64,000 nt of DNA from Pogona vitticeps (GCF_051106095.1 NC_135783.1:312125822-312189821); one strand, 5' to 3'; numbered from the stretch's first letter, positions 11,125 through 22,599 are shown. The notes: generated by a model not told the origin, from the sequence alone. Made by a program: numbers and translations.

Positions 11125-11272
11125 TTTCCTCCGAACAACCCTGTAAGGTAGCTCAGTCTGAAAGGGTGTAACTGATCCAAGGTCACTGAGCAAGTGTAGA
11201 TTTATACCTGCATCTCCTAAGGGCAAATCCAGCACTCCAACCATTGTATAGTGCTGGTTCTATTATCCTTCT
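11125..11272 (+). mobile_element. Old L2/MIR-type repeat fragment
   Basis: AACAACCCTGTAAGGTAG, CCAAGGTCACTGAGCAAG and CACTCCAACCATTGTA follow the familiar amniote pattern. The segment at 14700-14795 is a related piece. Confidence 0.5.
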
Positions 11273-11279
11273 AGAGTTG

Positions 11280-12731
11280 TGAAAAAAACCTAGTTGCTAC
11301 TGTTCTCTATGAATCATACATGACAAGAGTCAGGATTTCACAGAACAGTTCTGCACAAGTGGCTTAAGGGTTCACACAGAAGTGTTCGATGCACAAATTG
11401 GGATTTCTTTTAGATGAACGTTCAAATCAGATCTGTACAACCCTATATGAAGTTCATGATTCATAGAACTGGATATTCTTCTGAAAAAGAGGAGCAGTCT
11501 CTTTGCAAAATGAAACTTTAGAAGCTGTGATCTTGTAAATATCTTGAACTTACCACATCACAGTTCTTCTCTTTGACCATGGAAACTGAGTTTATCAGAG
11601 TGTCACCTCTTCTTACTGTCTATTAATACACATTTATTTTTATATCATGTTATGATTTGATTGGTTGTACAATCATTTGATTATTGCATGACCACATTTG
11701 GATATATTTAGTGTTCATCATCACCCTGGACAATTTAAAACAAATCTGCTATCCAATTTAATTCAAGTTCATTTCTAAGAAGTCCCATTTTGTTTAGTGG
11801 GGGCTTACACCTAGATTACTGCGTACAGCACTGCAGTCTGAGAAACAGAGACCAAAAAACTGATCCTGCAAGAAAGGACACTCTTTCTTTTCTTTTCTTT
11901 TCTCTGGACAACTTTTTTACTTTAAAAAACTGTCAGTGAGCTGAGATAGACCAGCCATTGCTTTTTACCTGTTCTTACAATCTTAGCTTCCACAAAACTG
12001 TAGTCAATTTTAGTGAGAGTATCCTCATGGAAGGATTTGCTTCACTGAATACTAATTGACTGGATTGGGCCCATAGTGAACACCTGGGGCTGTCAATATA
12101 TTCAGATAAACAGATGGCTGAGGAGGCTATTTGTGCCTTTCAAATTTTTTTTGTCAATGGTGCCATCTCCTGGTAGATAACTGCTAAGAATACCTTCCCC
12201 ACCTCACCCTGACCAACATAACCACAATCGTTTTGCCGGTGAAACCTTGCTAGATATTCTGTTGAGTTCTTTTTTAAGCATTTGTGAGAAGGAATGAAAA
12301 CTACTGCCATTTAGATAGGCTGACACTCATATTTTCTTCGACAGCATTGCAAAAAGCCCTGCACTTTTAAAAAAATTGGTAATTACTTAAAGATGATTCA
12401 GAAACATGGTTCAAAAGATCTTTCCATAATTAACTTGTTCAAGGAAAAGTATGTCTCGGCAAATGGCTTATATTTTGTTCTATTGTGGTAGCTTTTAACT
12501 GAAACATCTCTGCTTTGATACAGCATTTCCAGTAAATATTTTTGGTAAACTGTGGAGACAGGTGAATGGAGGACCAGTCACACAACTTAGCCAAATTTGG
12601 CACAAGGTGTGGTTGACCCAACTGATAGCATATTTTCTGGTCTACTCTTAACTTACCACTTACCATTTAATTAATTAAAAATAAGAACCATAATAGAGGG
12701 AATCCTTTAATAAATATACTGTTTTGCAGTC
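11280..12731. other. No gene recognised
   Basis: Only a short TTTTC run at about 11885 was noticed. No exon-like frames. Confidence 0.45.
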
Positions 12732-12739
12732 CTCTACAC

Positions 12740-12875
12740 CACTGGTTCTTAACCTTGGGTTACTCAGGAGTTTTGGACTGCAACTCCCAGAAGCCTTCAC
12801 CACCAACTGTACTGGCTGGGGTTTCTGGGAGTTGCAGTTCAAAAACATCCAAGTTACAAAGGTTAAGAACCACTG
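12740..12875. mobile_element. hAT-type MITE (copy 1) with 8-bp target duplication
   Basis: The terminal repeats are CACTGGTTCTTAACC and GGTTAAGAACCACTG. The element is nearly palindromic, with GACTGCAACTCCCAGAAG and CTGGGAGTTGCAGTTC inside. It is flanked by a perfect CTCTACAC at 12732-12739 and 12876-12883. Other copies: 38021-38156 and 46191-46328. Confidence 0.92.
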
Positions 12876-12883
12876 CTCTACAC

Positions 12884-14530
12884 TATTATCAGTTCCTTCC
12901 AGTTCTAATTCTACTCATGCCTCAAGGAACACCACATCAACATCTCTTTCTATCTCTTCCAATACATGATGTAACTAGATCACAACAAATGTCAAACTGG
13001 GTTTGGAATGCATCCTTTTTTGCTCAGACCTTTAGATTCAGTGAAAAACTAGTCCTATCATGGGGCAAAATGATGCTGATACCTCAGACAAGAGGGCAAC
13101 ACCAATGCATCTTCCAGCAGCCATTTCCTTCTGTGTGAGAACAGAGCTGTATGTGCCTTACTGCTTGAGCTGTGACCACTAAGCTGACCTGCTACCCTCA
13201 AGGGCAGTGAGAAAAACTGTTCTTACACCACTATTGATTGCTGATCCAATTCATCTCTAAGAAATCTGTTTTCTTTTTGCCTCAAGTCAGAAAATGTCCT
13301 GGGAGAATCCTGCTTTAGGAAAGTTCTAATGTGCATTTTTAAGGATCGAGGCCAACATGATTTAATTTTGCATGACTTTTGGCATGACAGGTAAGTTTCT
13401 AAAAAGGTGTACCATGCCCCATAGAGTGTACAAACAGATCAATCCAGGAAGAATTACAAAATCATGCTACTGTACAATTAATGAAGCAATGCACAGATCG
13501 AATATGCTCCACGATCATGCAGTGTAAATATAATAACCCAATTGACACTATGATCAGCCTCGTGGCCACATCACATCCACAAAATGAGAGCAATTACAAT
13601 GACTTAATTCAGGAATAGGTTTCTAGTACAGATCGCTCTGTTTTTGTAGGGAACATGCTTTGTATGCTCAAAAAGCACCTTTAAAATGTTAAACGGTAGT
13701 ATTAATGGTGATCCTATATTATAATAGCAATGACAAAAAAATTAAATGAAGCTTCTACAGTGCATTTTCCCTCTAGAATAGGAACTGGTCGCTGTTTTTA
13801 AACATGGGTCTGAGGACCACTTGTCTGAGAACAAGTGTAGAAATCTTATCTCCTTTGACACAAAGTTGCTTTCCTTTTTAAAGAGCTAAATAACAAAGCA
13901 ACCCTATACATATCTACTCAGAAGTAAGTACCATTACTTTCAGTGTGGCTTATTCCTGGTTAAGTGGATGTATGACTCAGCTAGAAAGATAGAACAGGTA
14001 CAGGATTTTTCACCTCGCCCAATTTATGTTCTTCTCCCTTTCTGTCTGTCACACAAACATGCTTTGCTTTTTGTCAAACACACAAACACGTCAAGGCCCA
14101 CCTTCTGTTTGTAATTTTTAAAATGGAGTTAAAAATATATGTACTCGCATGACTGCCAACTGAAGTACCCAAATACTCCTGTATGTCCTCCATACGTGAA
14201 AGAGAAGAGAGGAAGACACTTTTCCTTAACACGGGAATGGTTATCTCTAAAGGGTCAATGTGTTTCAGATTGGCTGGCAGGCCAACAACTGCATCCCAAA
14301 TAGATCACGGCCCAAATGGAAGAGTGAGATCATATAATTTAATTTAAATTCAAATTTTATTGTAATTAGTAATAATGAAGATGATGAAATTATGTCACCT
14401 TCTGTCTACTTTGTTGCTATGTGCTGTCACGTCAGAAGTGATTTATAGAGACCCTAATAGAGCTTTCAAAGTACGTGTGATACTTCAGGAGTGCTTTTTG
14501 CTGGTTGGAATGCTCAGTAGTTTAGCTTTC
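12884..14530. other. No gene recognised
   Basis: Mostly unique AT-rich sequence. A short stretch near 13900-13975 (CAACCCTATACATATCTACTCAGAAGTAAGTACC) resembles a common reptilian repeat but was not assigned. Confidence 0.4.
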
Positions 14531-14544
14531 TGGCTACGGAGCCA

Positions 14545-14795
14545 GAGTTTGGGAGGTCAGTTCTCGCCCTCTGTGAGTAGACCCAGCCTGTGTAGCCTTG
14601 GGCAAGCTGCACAGCCCCAGGGCACCCCCCCCAAAGAAGAGAATGGGTTGCCATAAGTCAGAAATGACAATGCACATGATTATGATCATGATGGCTTCAC
14701 ACCTCCAGCGAGCTTCCATGGCTGAGCAGGGATTTGAACGGAGGCCTCCTGAGTTTTAGTTCACCACTCTATCTTCTTCAGCACCCTTGATATCT
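14545..14795 (+). mobile_element. tRNA-SINE tail fragment plus L2/MIR-like fragment
   Basis: AGCCTTGGGCAAGCTGCACAG, GGGCACCCCCCC and GTTGCCATAAGTCAGAAATG match the SINE body and tail at 37621 and 10860. It is followed by GAGCTTCCATGGCTGAGCAGG, an L2/MIR-like segment. Confidence 0.6.
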
Positions 14796-15419
14796 TAAAT
14801 ATATGAGCAGTGTGTTTTAAATGTTTAAAAACTAGCTTGTCCCCCCTCCGCACAGTAGTACATTATATACATGAGCCTTTGTTCCCTTCTGTTTCTGCAA
14901 GAGAGCATTCACTACCCTATTGTGTAAGCATAAGGCCCCTTGCCATAAACAGGATGATCTCTGACTCACACAATTGCAAGCTGGAGATGCCTCGGAGAGT
15001 ATGGAACACATACACCCAGGGAGCAATTACACCCTAGATTTACTAACAGGATACTGCCCTAAATATTTTATCCTGAATAAAATCTGTATTGTCATCAATA
15101 CCATTATTTCCTCTTTATAACATCTTCTCCATGCCTCCTCTGCCTCAATATATGGTTGGGCTGTATATTCACAGCTGAAGGAAATCACTTTAGTAGCAAT
15201 AGCACATAGCTTGCATATGTGCAGGATGAATTCATGGGATACACAGGTTGAAGAGTCACATTTATTTATTTGTTTGTTTGCTTGTTTGCTTGCTTGTTTG
15301 TTTTTGTGTGTTTATTACATGTTTATGCCACCTTTTTCCTGGCAGTGGACAAAATCTGTGGTAATAAGTATGGGTAATATAAATATGGGTAAATGGCCAG
15401 AATCCTGTTGCTTAAAAAA

Positions 15420-15665
15420 TCACAATAGAGAAGATCCATTAAATCAATAGGGATTTGGTGATCCTAGTCCTTTGTGAGTTCCATTGATTGAAATGAGCCT
15501 ATTTTAACTGCAATGTTTACTTCTACAGCATTTAGCATAGTAAGTCACAGTTACAGTAGGCCCATTTGAATCAATGGACCTTATGAAGAAATTGACTTAG
15601 TAAGTCCTCATTGATTCAGTGGGCCTGCTCTAGTGAGAATTACTATGGTAAGCTACAGGATTTTG
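15420..15665. repeat. Unnamed dispersed repeat (copy 2)
   Basis: AGTTCCATTGATTGAAATGAG, AGTAGGCCCATTTGAATCAA and TTGATTCAGTGGGCCTGC correspond in order to 1487-1690. It ends next to the hAT-like element. Confidence 0.5.
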
Positions 15666-15688
15666 GCTACTGCATGCAACAATATAAC

Positions 15689-17000
15689 TGGTGGTGGGAT
15701 TCAGCCGGTTCGCACCAGTTCTATAGAACCGGTAGCTAATGTGCAATTGGTTCTGCAGAACCGTTTGCTGGCCTGCTGAATCCCACCATTGCGGCGGCAG
15801 CAGCAGCCAAGAACTGCCTCCTGCTGCTGCTGCTGCCATGGCTGCTGCTGCCTCCTCCCCTCACAATGCCCAAGCACCAGCTTCCCTGCCTCCCCCCTCC
15901 TATTTCGCCCTCTCGCCTCCCTCCTTCCATCTACCCAGAGCAGAGCGAGGAGGAGTAGGAAGCCAAGACATGGGCGGAGGAGGGGAAGGGAGGGTGAAGA
16001 GGTGCGGAGGGAGAGCGGCGTGCTTTCAGGGCGAAGAAGACACAAGAGGAGCCAACCAATGAGAAAGGGAGGAATAGGAAGAAAGCAGGAGGGGTGGCCG
16101 CCTCAGAGAGGGCGAGAGGAAGAGCAACGCCTCCGGCCAGCGGCCCCACTGGCCACTTGGGCGGTTTGGTGCCGGAGGGCTCCCTCGCCTGCCCGCGGGC
16201 CCTCTCGCCAGCATGCTACATGCAAAGCAGCACACCGCCAAGCGCTTCTTCCTGCTGCAGTGGAGGGATGAGGAGGAGGAAGAGGAGGGGCATTTAAGGA
16301 GCTCTCAAGGTGTTTTGGGGTGGGGTGAGCGGTCAGCAGCAGCAACAGCCACCCTCGACTCGGAATCCGTTTCTTCCACCGCCCCAGCCACGGGGCATGA
16401 AGCCCCACCAATGGCACAACATGGGAGGGGGGGCCCGGCCAGATGTGCTCACACCTCTTGGTGCAGCAGTCCTCTTCAGGGTTGTCTCAGTGGGCTGCCC
16501 TCCAGAGGGGGGCACCCTCTCTCTCTCTCCCCAGGGAAAAGCAGCCCCTCCCTCCCTCATGCCTCTGGAAGAGGCAAGGGCCCCCCTCAGAGGCACTGCC
16601 TGGGGGAGGAGGAACTACAACTCCCAGAATCCCCCTCTGTTGGTCAGCTCCTCCGCCCCGACTGGCCTGTGGGAGTTGCCAGCGGGTTAAGGCTGCTGCT
16701 GATGCCAATGCAGGGGAGGCGGCAGAGGCCCCCCGGGCCCACCGATGCCGCCAGCCACTCTTCGGGCTCCCCATCACCGAGGACAGCTTGCACGGGCATT
16801 GCCTAGGCAGCTGTGCTGGAAGCCGCCGGGCCCCGGGTGGTGATGTCACCAGAAGACGGGGCTGGCCACCCCTTCACTGCCACCAACCAATCAGAGGAAG
16901 TGGGCCCACCTTGCCCCAACAGGGGGTGGGGCGTGTGCAGGAAGAGGACGAAAGGGGAGGACATAGAACCTGTTGTTATTTTATTTGAATCCCACCACTG
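15689..17000. mobile_element. GC-rich non-autonomous hAT-like element, 1312 bp
   Basis: The left end reads TGGTGGTGGGATTCA and the right end, reversed, CAGTGGTGGGATTCA. The insertion is flanked by a perfect AATATAAC at 15681-15688 and 17001-17008, an 8-bp duplication typical of hAT. The interior is strikingly GC- and CpG-rich against AT-rich flanks. It opens many overlapping frames on both strands with no protein-family likeness. It contains an ACTACAACTCCCAGAAT motif. It is a transposon, not a promoter island or host gene. Confidence 0.9.
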
Positions 17001-17170
17001 AATATAACCAAGTTGACATGTATTTCTGGGATACTCATTAACAACAGAACCAGATTGCAATACAGTAATAAAGGAAAGGAATGTGGTAGCTAGAAAAAGT
17101 TTTATGAAACTGAAGAGAATTTGTGTAACAGCTTAATGTATCTTTGAAAATGAGAAAGTTAAAATATTAC

Positions 17171-17576
17171 TGTGGTGTCCGCCCAGATCATGCATATTTG
17201 TATACTATCTGCATAGACCAATGGGAGCGCTGGAGGGGCGGTGTCATGAGGTATAAGAGACTCAGCAGGAGGAGGAAGATTTTAGATAGGATTTTGAGAT
17301 AGAAAGATTGAGAGAATTTAGGAGTTTGGGCGGGAGAGTGGTGGTTGAGAGTGGATAAAGGAGAATGTTTGTTTAAGAGTTAACAACATTGCTTGGTTTG
17401 TCAACACCTGAATCAATAAACAATTTCTATTTGGTTCTTTTAAAATGACATATGGCCTGGACCTCAATTACTAATAATAGGTACTGTTGATAAAATCAAC
17501 TGATGGCAGCTGAGGGGCATGTCATGTGAGCACCTAGTTTGGTGAAACAAGCAGGGGCCATGTGGAGATCGTGACA
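17171..17576 (+). mobile_element. Solo LTR fossil, Ty3/Gypsy-like family (copy 1)
   Basis: The 406-base unit runs TGTGGTGTCC to GATCGTGACA, flanked by ATTAC and GTTAC. It carries AATAAA near 17416 and, near the end, CAAGCAGGGGCCATG, a segment shared with the LTRs at 27992-28445 and 55091-55554. No internal region is present. Confidence 0.7.
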
Positions 17577-17592
17577 GTTACACATGGTAAAT

Positions 17593-17638
17593 TTTCTTCC
17601 TTCCTTCCTTCCTTCCTTCCTTCCTTCCTTCCTTCTTT
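17593..17638. repeat. (TTCC)n microsatellite
   Basis: About ten CTTC units in a row directly after the solo LTR. Confidence 0.9.
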
Positions 17639-17639
17639 C

Positions 17640-18560
17640 AGCTTACATACTAGCTCATAGTGCAGAGCACTCTCTGGCCAGTTTCCAATGTGGTAACATA
17701 AATCACATTAATAGAATAATACAAACAATAAATAAAATCAATAAAAACACTGTAACTAAAATTTTCTTTAAACATAAATTAAAACAACTTTGTAATCTCG
17801 GATAACAAGCAGTAATAAAAGGTAGTTTTAAATAATTCTCTTTTGACTAATTTCTTAAAATGTAGATGGGAAGATGCCTGTCAAACATCTGTTGGAATTT
17901 TTCCCCAGAGGTATGGGACTATAACTGAAAAAGCCCAGTTCCTGATATTCACTCTTTTGTCCTGCTTAAATGTTATTGTTTTTACCCTCATGGACTGCAA
18001 AGAGCAGGTGGGACAGGTAGCTGTTTTGTAGGAGACAAATCTGGTTATTGAGGTCCTAAACCATAAAGGGCTTTATAGGTCATGACCAACATCTTGAATT
18101 GGGCACAGAAACAAACAGGAAGCCAAAGGAGATGTGCCAAGAACAGAGATACTTGTTCCTATCTGTTGATACCTATGATCAATCTGACCACCATATTTTG
18201 GACCTGCTGAAGTTTCTGTACTGACTTCAAAGGCAGCTCTACATAAAGAACATTACAATAGTTTATTTTGGAGATTACTATTTCATGAACCACTGTTGTA
18301 GCCATTTCTTCTCCAGGTAGGGGCAGACCTGGACAATCAATTGGAGTTAATAAAAAGCACTCTTGGAGACATTAGATGTTTGCACCTCAGTAGAGATCTC
18401 AGGAGTACACCCAAACCTTCAGGGGGAACATAACCCCATCGAGAGCAGATTAATGTCCCTCCAACTGGTCCAATAGTAAAACTCTATCTTAGATTCAATT
18501 TATTATCTCTTATCCAGTCCATTATACTACTATACATCACTCAAGAACCTGTACTGCATC
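17640..18560 (-). mobile_element. Degenerate L2-like LINE 3' region
   Basis: AAGGGCTTTATAGGTCATGACC, GAATTGGGCACAGAAACAAAC and CTACATAAAGAACATTACAAT match the repeat at 55640-56060 and a common reptilian L2-like 3' sequence. It is old and has no open frame of note. Confidence 0.55.
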
Positions 18561-18739
18561 ACCTGCAGATAAAGAAAAGGAGAGATGGAGCTGTGTCTCA
18601 TCTGCATATTGATGACAACAAACTTCAAATCTCCAGTTGACTTTATCTTGACACTTAAAATCTGGGTGATCCAAAAGGGGACATGTGCAGTTATTGGCAG
18701 GGCCAAAGTTTTACTATATTTTCGCCGTATCCTTAAAGT

Positions 18740-20016
18740 TTCAGAAATGAATGGGCTCTGTATTTGTTCAAAGTTTCAGAAATGAATGGGCTCTGTATTT
18801 GTTCTCCTTTTCTAATTATTTTAGTGGTATAAATATACTTATTTACTATGTGCATTGTTGATTCACCTTCCATTTCTACCCTATTGGGATTCTTGCAAGT
18901 CTCGTTGAATTGCATAAATTTAATAATTTGGTTTATTTGTAGAGCTTCATAATATTTTTGGAGCTGTGACATCCCTAATCCCCCCTTTTGATCTTGTCTA
19001 TATTTAACACTATTTATGAATCGTCTTTCCCTTTCCTGCAATGAATTTTTCTAGCTTTCCTTACCATAGTTTTACTCTTTTTTTTGTATCTGGCTGTAGT
19101 GGAATATTTTGGAATAGAAATTGAAATTTTGGTAATATACAGTGGTGCCCTGCTTGACGATGATAATCCATTCCAGCAAAATTGCTGTAGAGTGAAATCG
19201 TCATCAAGCGAAAAAAACCCATTGAAATGCATTGAAAACCAGTCAATGCATTCCAGTGGGGGAAATACCTGCTCGTGCAGCGAAAATCCTCCATGCGGCG
19301 GCCATTTTGCGGTCCCTGTCTTGCGAAAAATCTGTCCTGAATGCAGCGGGGAGCCATTTTGCGACCCACCAATCAGCTGTTTTGAATCGTCGTTAAGCAA
19401 AAAATCGGTTCCCGAAGCAGGGAACCGATCGTCATAAAGCAAAAAAAAAATCACACAAAAACAAAACCCTTTGAATCATCGTTTTGCGATCGCTATAGCG
19501 ATCACAAAAAACTCATCGTACAGCAGATTCATCATCCAGCGGGGTAACCGTCTAACGGGGCACCACTGTATATGATTTAACTACAGCAATTCTCTGCAAC
19601 ATTGATAGGTTCAAACTGACCCACTTTGTCATTTTTTCTTTTGTTAATTTAAATAGATTTTAATAGTTTTTATAGTTTCTGTAAATTAAGGTTTTTTGTT
19701 ACCCATATCCTAACTATTTAAAACTTGAAAAGCATAATTCTAAATGAGATGCTTTTAAAATTTTGTTTTCTTCTATAATATGGATATTTAGACATAATAA
19801 CTTAGATTTTTGGAAATTAATTTTTAAACCTGTATACTATTTTCCTGTAATATTTATTTAAAGTGTTCTATTCTTCGTAATAGGTCCTGCAAAAAAAGGA
19901 GCATATTGTCTGCGTATAAATTTATTTTGTGTTGTCTATTTTTCATGATCAGTTCTCTAATGTTTCCACTTTTTCTTATTTTTGTCACAAGAGGTGCTAT
20001 TGTCAGTGTGAATAAA
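18740..20016 (-). mobile_element. L1 LINE fragment, interrupted by a MITE
   Basis: On the minus strand DQKGGLGMSQLQKYYEALQ matches the L1 ORF2 motif KGGLGLPNxxxYY, and downstream of the MITE (19140-19568) MLLFLQDLLRRIEHFK matches the region after the FADD box. The frame is broken by stops and shifts. The 3' end is missing. Confidence 0.65.
19140..19568. mobile_element. Tigger/mariner-like MITE (copy A), TA duplication
   Basis: The ends are CAGTGGTGCCCTGCTTGACG and its inverted counterpart GGGGCACCACTG, flanked by TA. The interior holds GGCGGCCATTTTGCGG and ATCAGCTGTTTTGAATCG. Copies: 26020-26413 and 32920-33319. Confidence 0.88.
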
Positions 20017-20230
20017 GCGGTTGTTGTGGGTTTTCCGGGCTTCTTAGCCGTGTTCTGAAGGTGGTTTTTCCTAACGTTTCACCAGTCTCTGTGTCCTGCT
20101 GTCCTCTGAAGATGCCGGCCACAGAGACTGGCGAAACGTTAGGAAAAACCACCTTCAGAACACAGCCAAGAAGCCCGGAAAACCCACAACAACCATTAGA
20201 TCCCAGCTGTGAAAGCCTTCGCGAATACAA
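20017..20230 (+). mobile_element. Penelope-like short element (copy 2), head-to-head inverted repeat
   Basis: Arms of about 75-80 bases (from GTTGTTGTGGGTTTTCCGGG, and back) surround a centre of about 26 bases. A further 40 bases end in TTCGCGAATACAA. The element is flanked by TGTGAATAAA at 20007-20016 and 20231-20240. The right arm carries CTGAAGA, a 5-bp stem GCCGG/CTGGC and GAAA (20106-20136), a hammerhead-like core. Confidence 0.72.
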
Positions 20231-20392
20231 TGTGAATAAAATTGGAGACAAGGGATCACAATTGTCTAATTCCTCTAAATAATGTAAATTTGTTAGATTC
20301 TACTCCATTAATATGTACAGTAGCACCTAGTCCTATGTATAATTCCTTTAGAACTTTAAGAAATTTTTTACTCATATTCATATTTTCCAAAA

Positions 20393-20485
20393 GAGTAAAC
20401 ATAAATTTCCATAGTCAATGAAGCAGAAGTACGGTAGATACTTTTCTGTAACTCTCTGGCTTTCTCCATAATCCATCGCATGTTA
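20393..20485 (-). mobile_element. Bov-B reverse-transcriptase scrap
   Basis: Minus-strand translation DQIDNMRWIMEKARELQKS matches the Bov-B region DQIANxRWIMEKAREFQ. It is short and isolated between L1 pieces. Confidence 0.6.
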
Positions 20486-20569
20486 TCAATTTGGTCTCTA
20501 AATTTTAGAGAAACATAAATATTATTTAAACAGCCCAATAACGAAAACTGAGATATATTCAGTTACTGT

Positions 20570-20977
20570 ATTAAAAAAATTAAGAAAGGAAAAGCACCAG
20601 GCTGTGATGGACCTGCAGCTGATTTCTATATAGTATGGGAAGAAGGTGTCATAGAACATCTTCTAAAGCTATTTAATTCAATTTTGGCTGGTGAAGAAAT
20701 ACCAGAGTCATGGCATATGGCCAGAATAATAACTATATTAAAATGAAAAAAAGATCCAATGTCTCCTTCATCTTATAGATCTATAACACTGCAAAATCAA
20801 GAGCATTTTTCCCCTCAACAATGCTGGCACAAAGATTAAGTAGTTTTGTAACTAAATATGTACATATAGATCAATATGGTTTTATGCCAGGAAGTCAAAT
20901 GCTAGATGCTATCTGCAGAGTACTGAATATTATATATACAGCTAATAAAGAAAATAAGAAGATACCAATTTATATGC
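20570..20977 (+). mobile_element. L1 LINE reverse-transcriptase fragment
   Basis: KGKAPGCDGPAADFY, HLLKLFNSILAGEEIPESW and IDQYGFMPGSQMLDAI are L1 RT block features (GPDG, FNxxxxxxxxPxSW, QxGFxxGR). Several stops interrupt it. It is joined directly to Bov-B sequence at about 20977. Confidence 0.7.
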
Positions 20978-21300
20978 AGTATACATCATGCAAAAGGCAG
21001 GACTGGATGCATCCCAAGACAGAATTAAGATTGCCAGAAGAAATATCAACAACCTCAGATATGCAGATGATACCACTCTGACGGCAGAAAGTGAGGAGGA
21101 ATTAAAGAACCTCTTAATGAGGGTGAAAGAGGAGAGTGAAAAAAATGGTCGGAAGCTCAACATCAAAAAAAAAAAAACTAAGATCATGGCCACTGGTCCC
21201 ATCAACTCATGGCCAATAGAAGGGAAAGATATGGAGGCAGTGACAGATTTTACTTTGTTGGGCTCCATGATCACTGCAGTTGGTGACAGCAGCCATGAAA
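20978..21300 (+). mobile_element. Bov-B LINE fragment (sense)
   Basis: An open frame reads IKIARRNINNLRYADDTTL, ESEEELKNLLMRVKEE and DFTLLGSMITAVGDSSHE, the Bov-B RT active-site block. The fragment stops at 21300 against the 3' end of an oppositely oriented Bov-B copy. Confidence 0.88.
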
Positions 21301-22385
21301 GTCATTAAGTGATGTCCAACTCTTTGTGACTCCATGGACCAGAGCACGCCAGTCCCTCCTGTCTTCCACTGCCTCCTAGAGTTGGGTCAAATTCATGTTG
21401 GTAGCTTCAATGACACTGTCAAATCATCTCATCCTTTGTCGTCCCCTTCTTCTCTTGCCTTCACACTTTCCCAATATCAGGGTCTTTTCCACGGAGTCTT
21501 CTCTTCTCATGAGATGGCCAAAGTATTGGAGCCTCAGCTTCAGGATCTGGCCTTCCAGTGAGCACGCAAGGTTGATTTCTTTCAAAATGGATATGTTTGT
21601 TCTCCTTGCAGAGGACTCTCAAGAGTCTCCTCCAGCACCACAATTCAGAAGGATCAATTCTTCGGCAGTCAGCCTTCTTTATGGTCCCGCTCTCACGTCC
21701 ATACATCGCTACTGGAAAAACCATAGCTTTGACTATGCGGACCTTTTTTGGCAAGGTGATGTCTCTGCTTTTTAAGATCCTGTCTAGATTTCTCATCGCT
21801 TTCCTCCCAAGAAGCAGGCGTCTTTTAATTTCATGGCTGCTGTCCCCATCGGCAGTGATCATGGAGCCCAAGAAAGTAAAATCTGTCACTCCCTCCATAC
21901 CTTCCCCTTCTATTTCCCAGGAGGTGACGGGACATTGGTCATGATCTTAGTTTTTTTGATGCTGGGATTCAGACCATTTTTTTCACTCTCCTCTTTCATC
22001 CTCATTGAGAGGTTCTTTAATCCTTCTCACTTTCTGCCATCAGAATGGTATCATCTGCATATCTGAGGCAATCTTAATTCCACTTTAGGATTCCTCCAGT
22101 CCAGCCTTTCGCATGATGTATTCTGCATATAAATTAAATAAGCAGGGGGACAATATACAGCCTTGTCATACTCCTTTCCCAATTTTGAACCAATCAGTTG
22201 TTCCATATCCAGTTCTAACTGTTGCTTCCTGTCCTACATATAGATTTCTCAGGAGATAGATAAGATGATCAGGCACTCCCATTTCTTTAAGAACTTGCCA
22301 TAGTTTGTTGTGGTCCACACAGTCAAAGGCTTTTGCGTAGTCAATGAAGCACGTGTAGTTTTTTTTGGGAACTCTGCCGATATAT
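21301..22385 (-). mobile_element. Bov-B LINE, 5'-truncated (antisense)
   Basis: The 3' end begins at 21301 (GTCATTAAGTGATGTCCAAC). The frame at 21461-21898 reads DFTFLGSMITADGDSSHEI, KRRLLLGRKAMRN, LKSRDITLPKKVRI and ELWCWRRLLRV. The YADD block lies near 22050. Several frame shifts are present. The 5' end at 22385 is abrupt (after the FIDYxKAFDC region). Confidence 0.9.
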
Positions 22386-22599
22386 TAGGTTAAACTAAAA
22401 TAAATGGTGATGCATTAAATTCTCTTAACTGGGAAGGGTGGAAATAATGAAAGTGCACATTTTGCCAAGTTTACAATTTTATTTCACAGAGTTCTACCAG
22501 AAACAAATTTGAAAATTTCTGGAAATTTTTATTTTACGTGGCAAGCAGATACTCAATTAAAGTAATCATTTTTCCTGTGACTCTATATTGCATAGTACA

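Noticed and set aside
10800-11186. Poly-Ser and poly-His reading frames on the minus strand
   Set aside because: They are frames of the (GAT)n microsatellite, with no coding context.
15701-16988. Many overlapping long frames and an apparent CpG-island promoter
   Set aside because: The block has transposon ends and an exact 8-bp duplication; the frames reflect low stop-codon density in GC-rich DNA and match no family.
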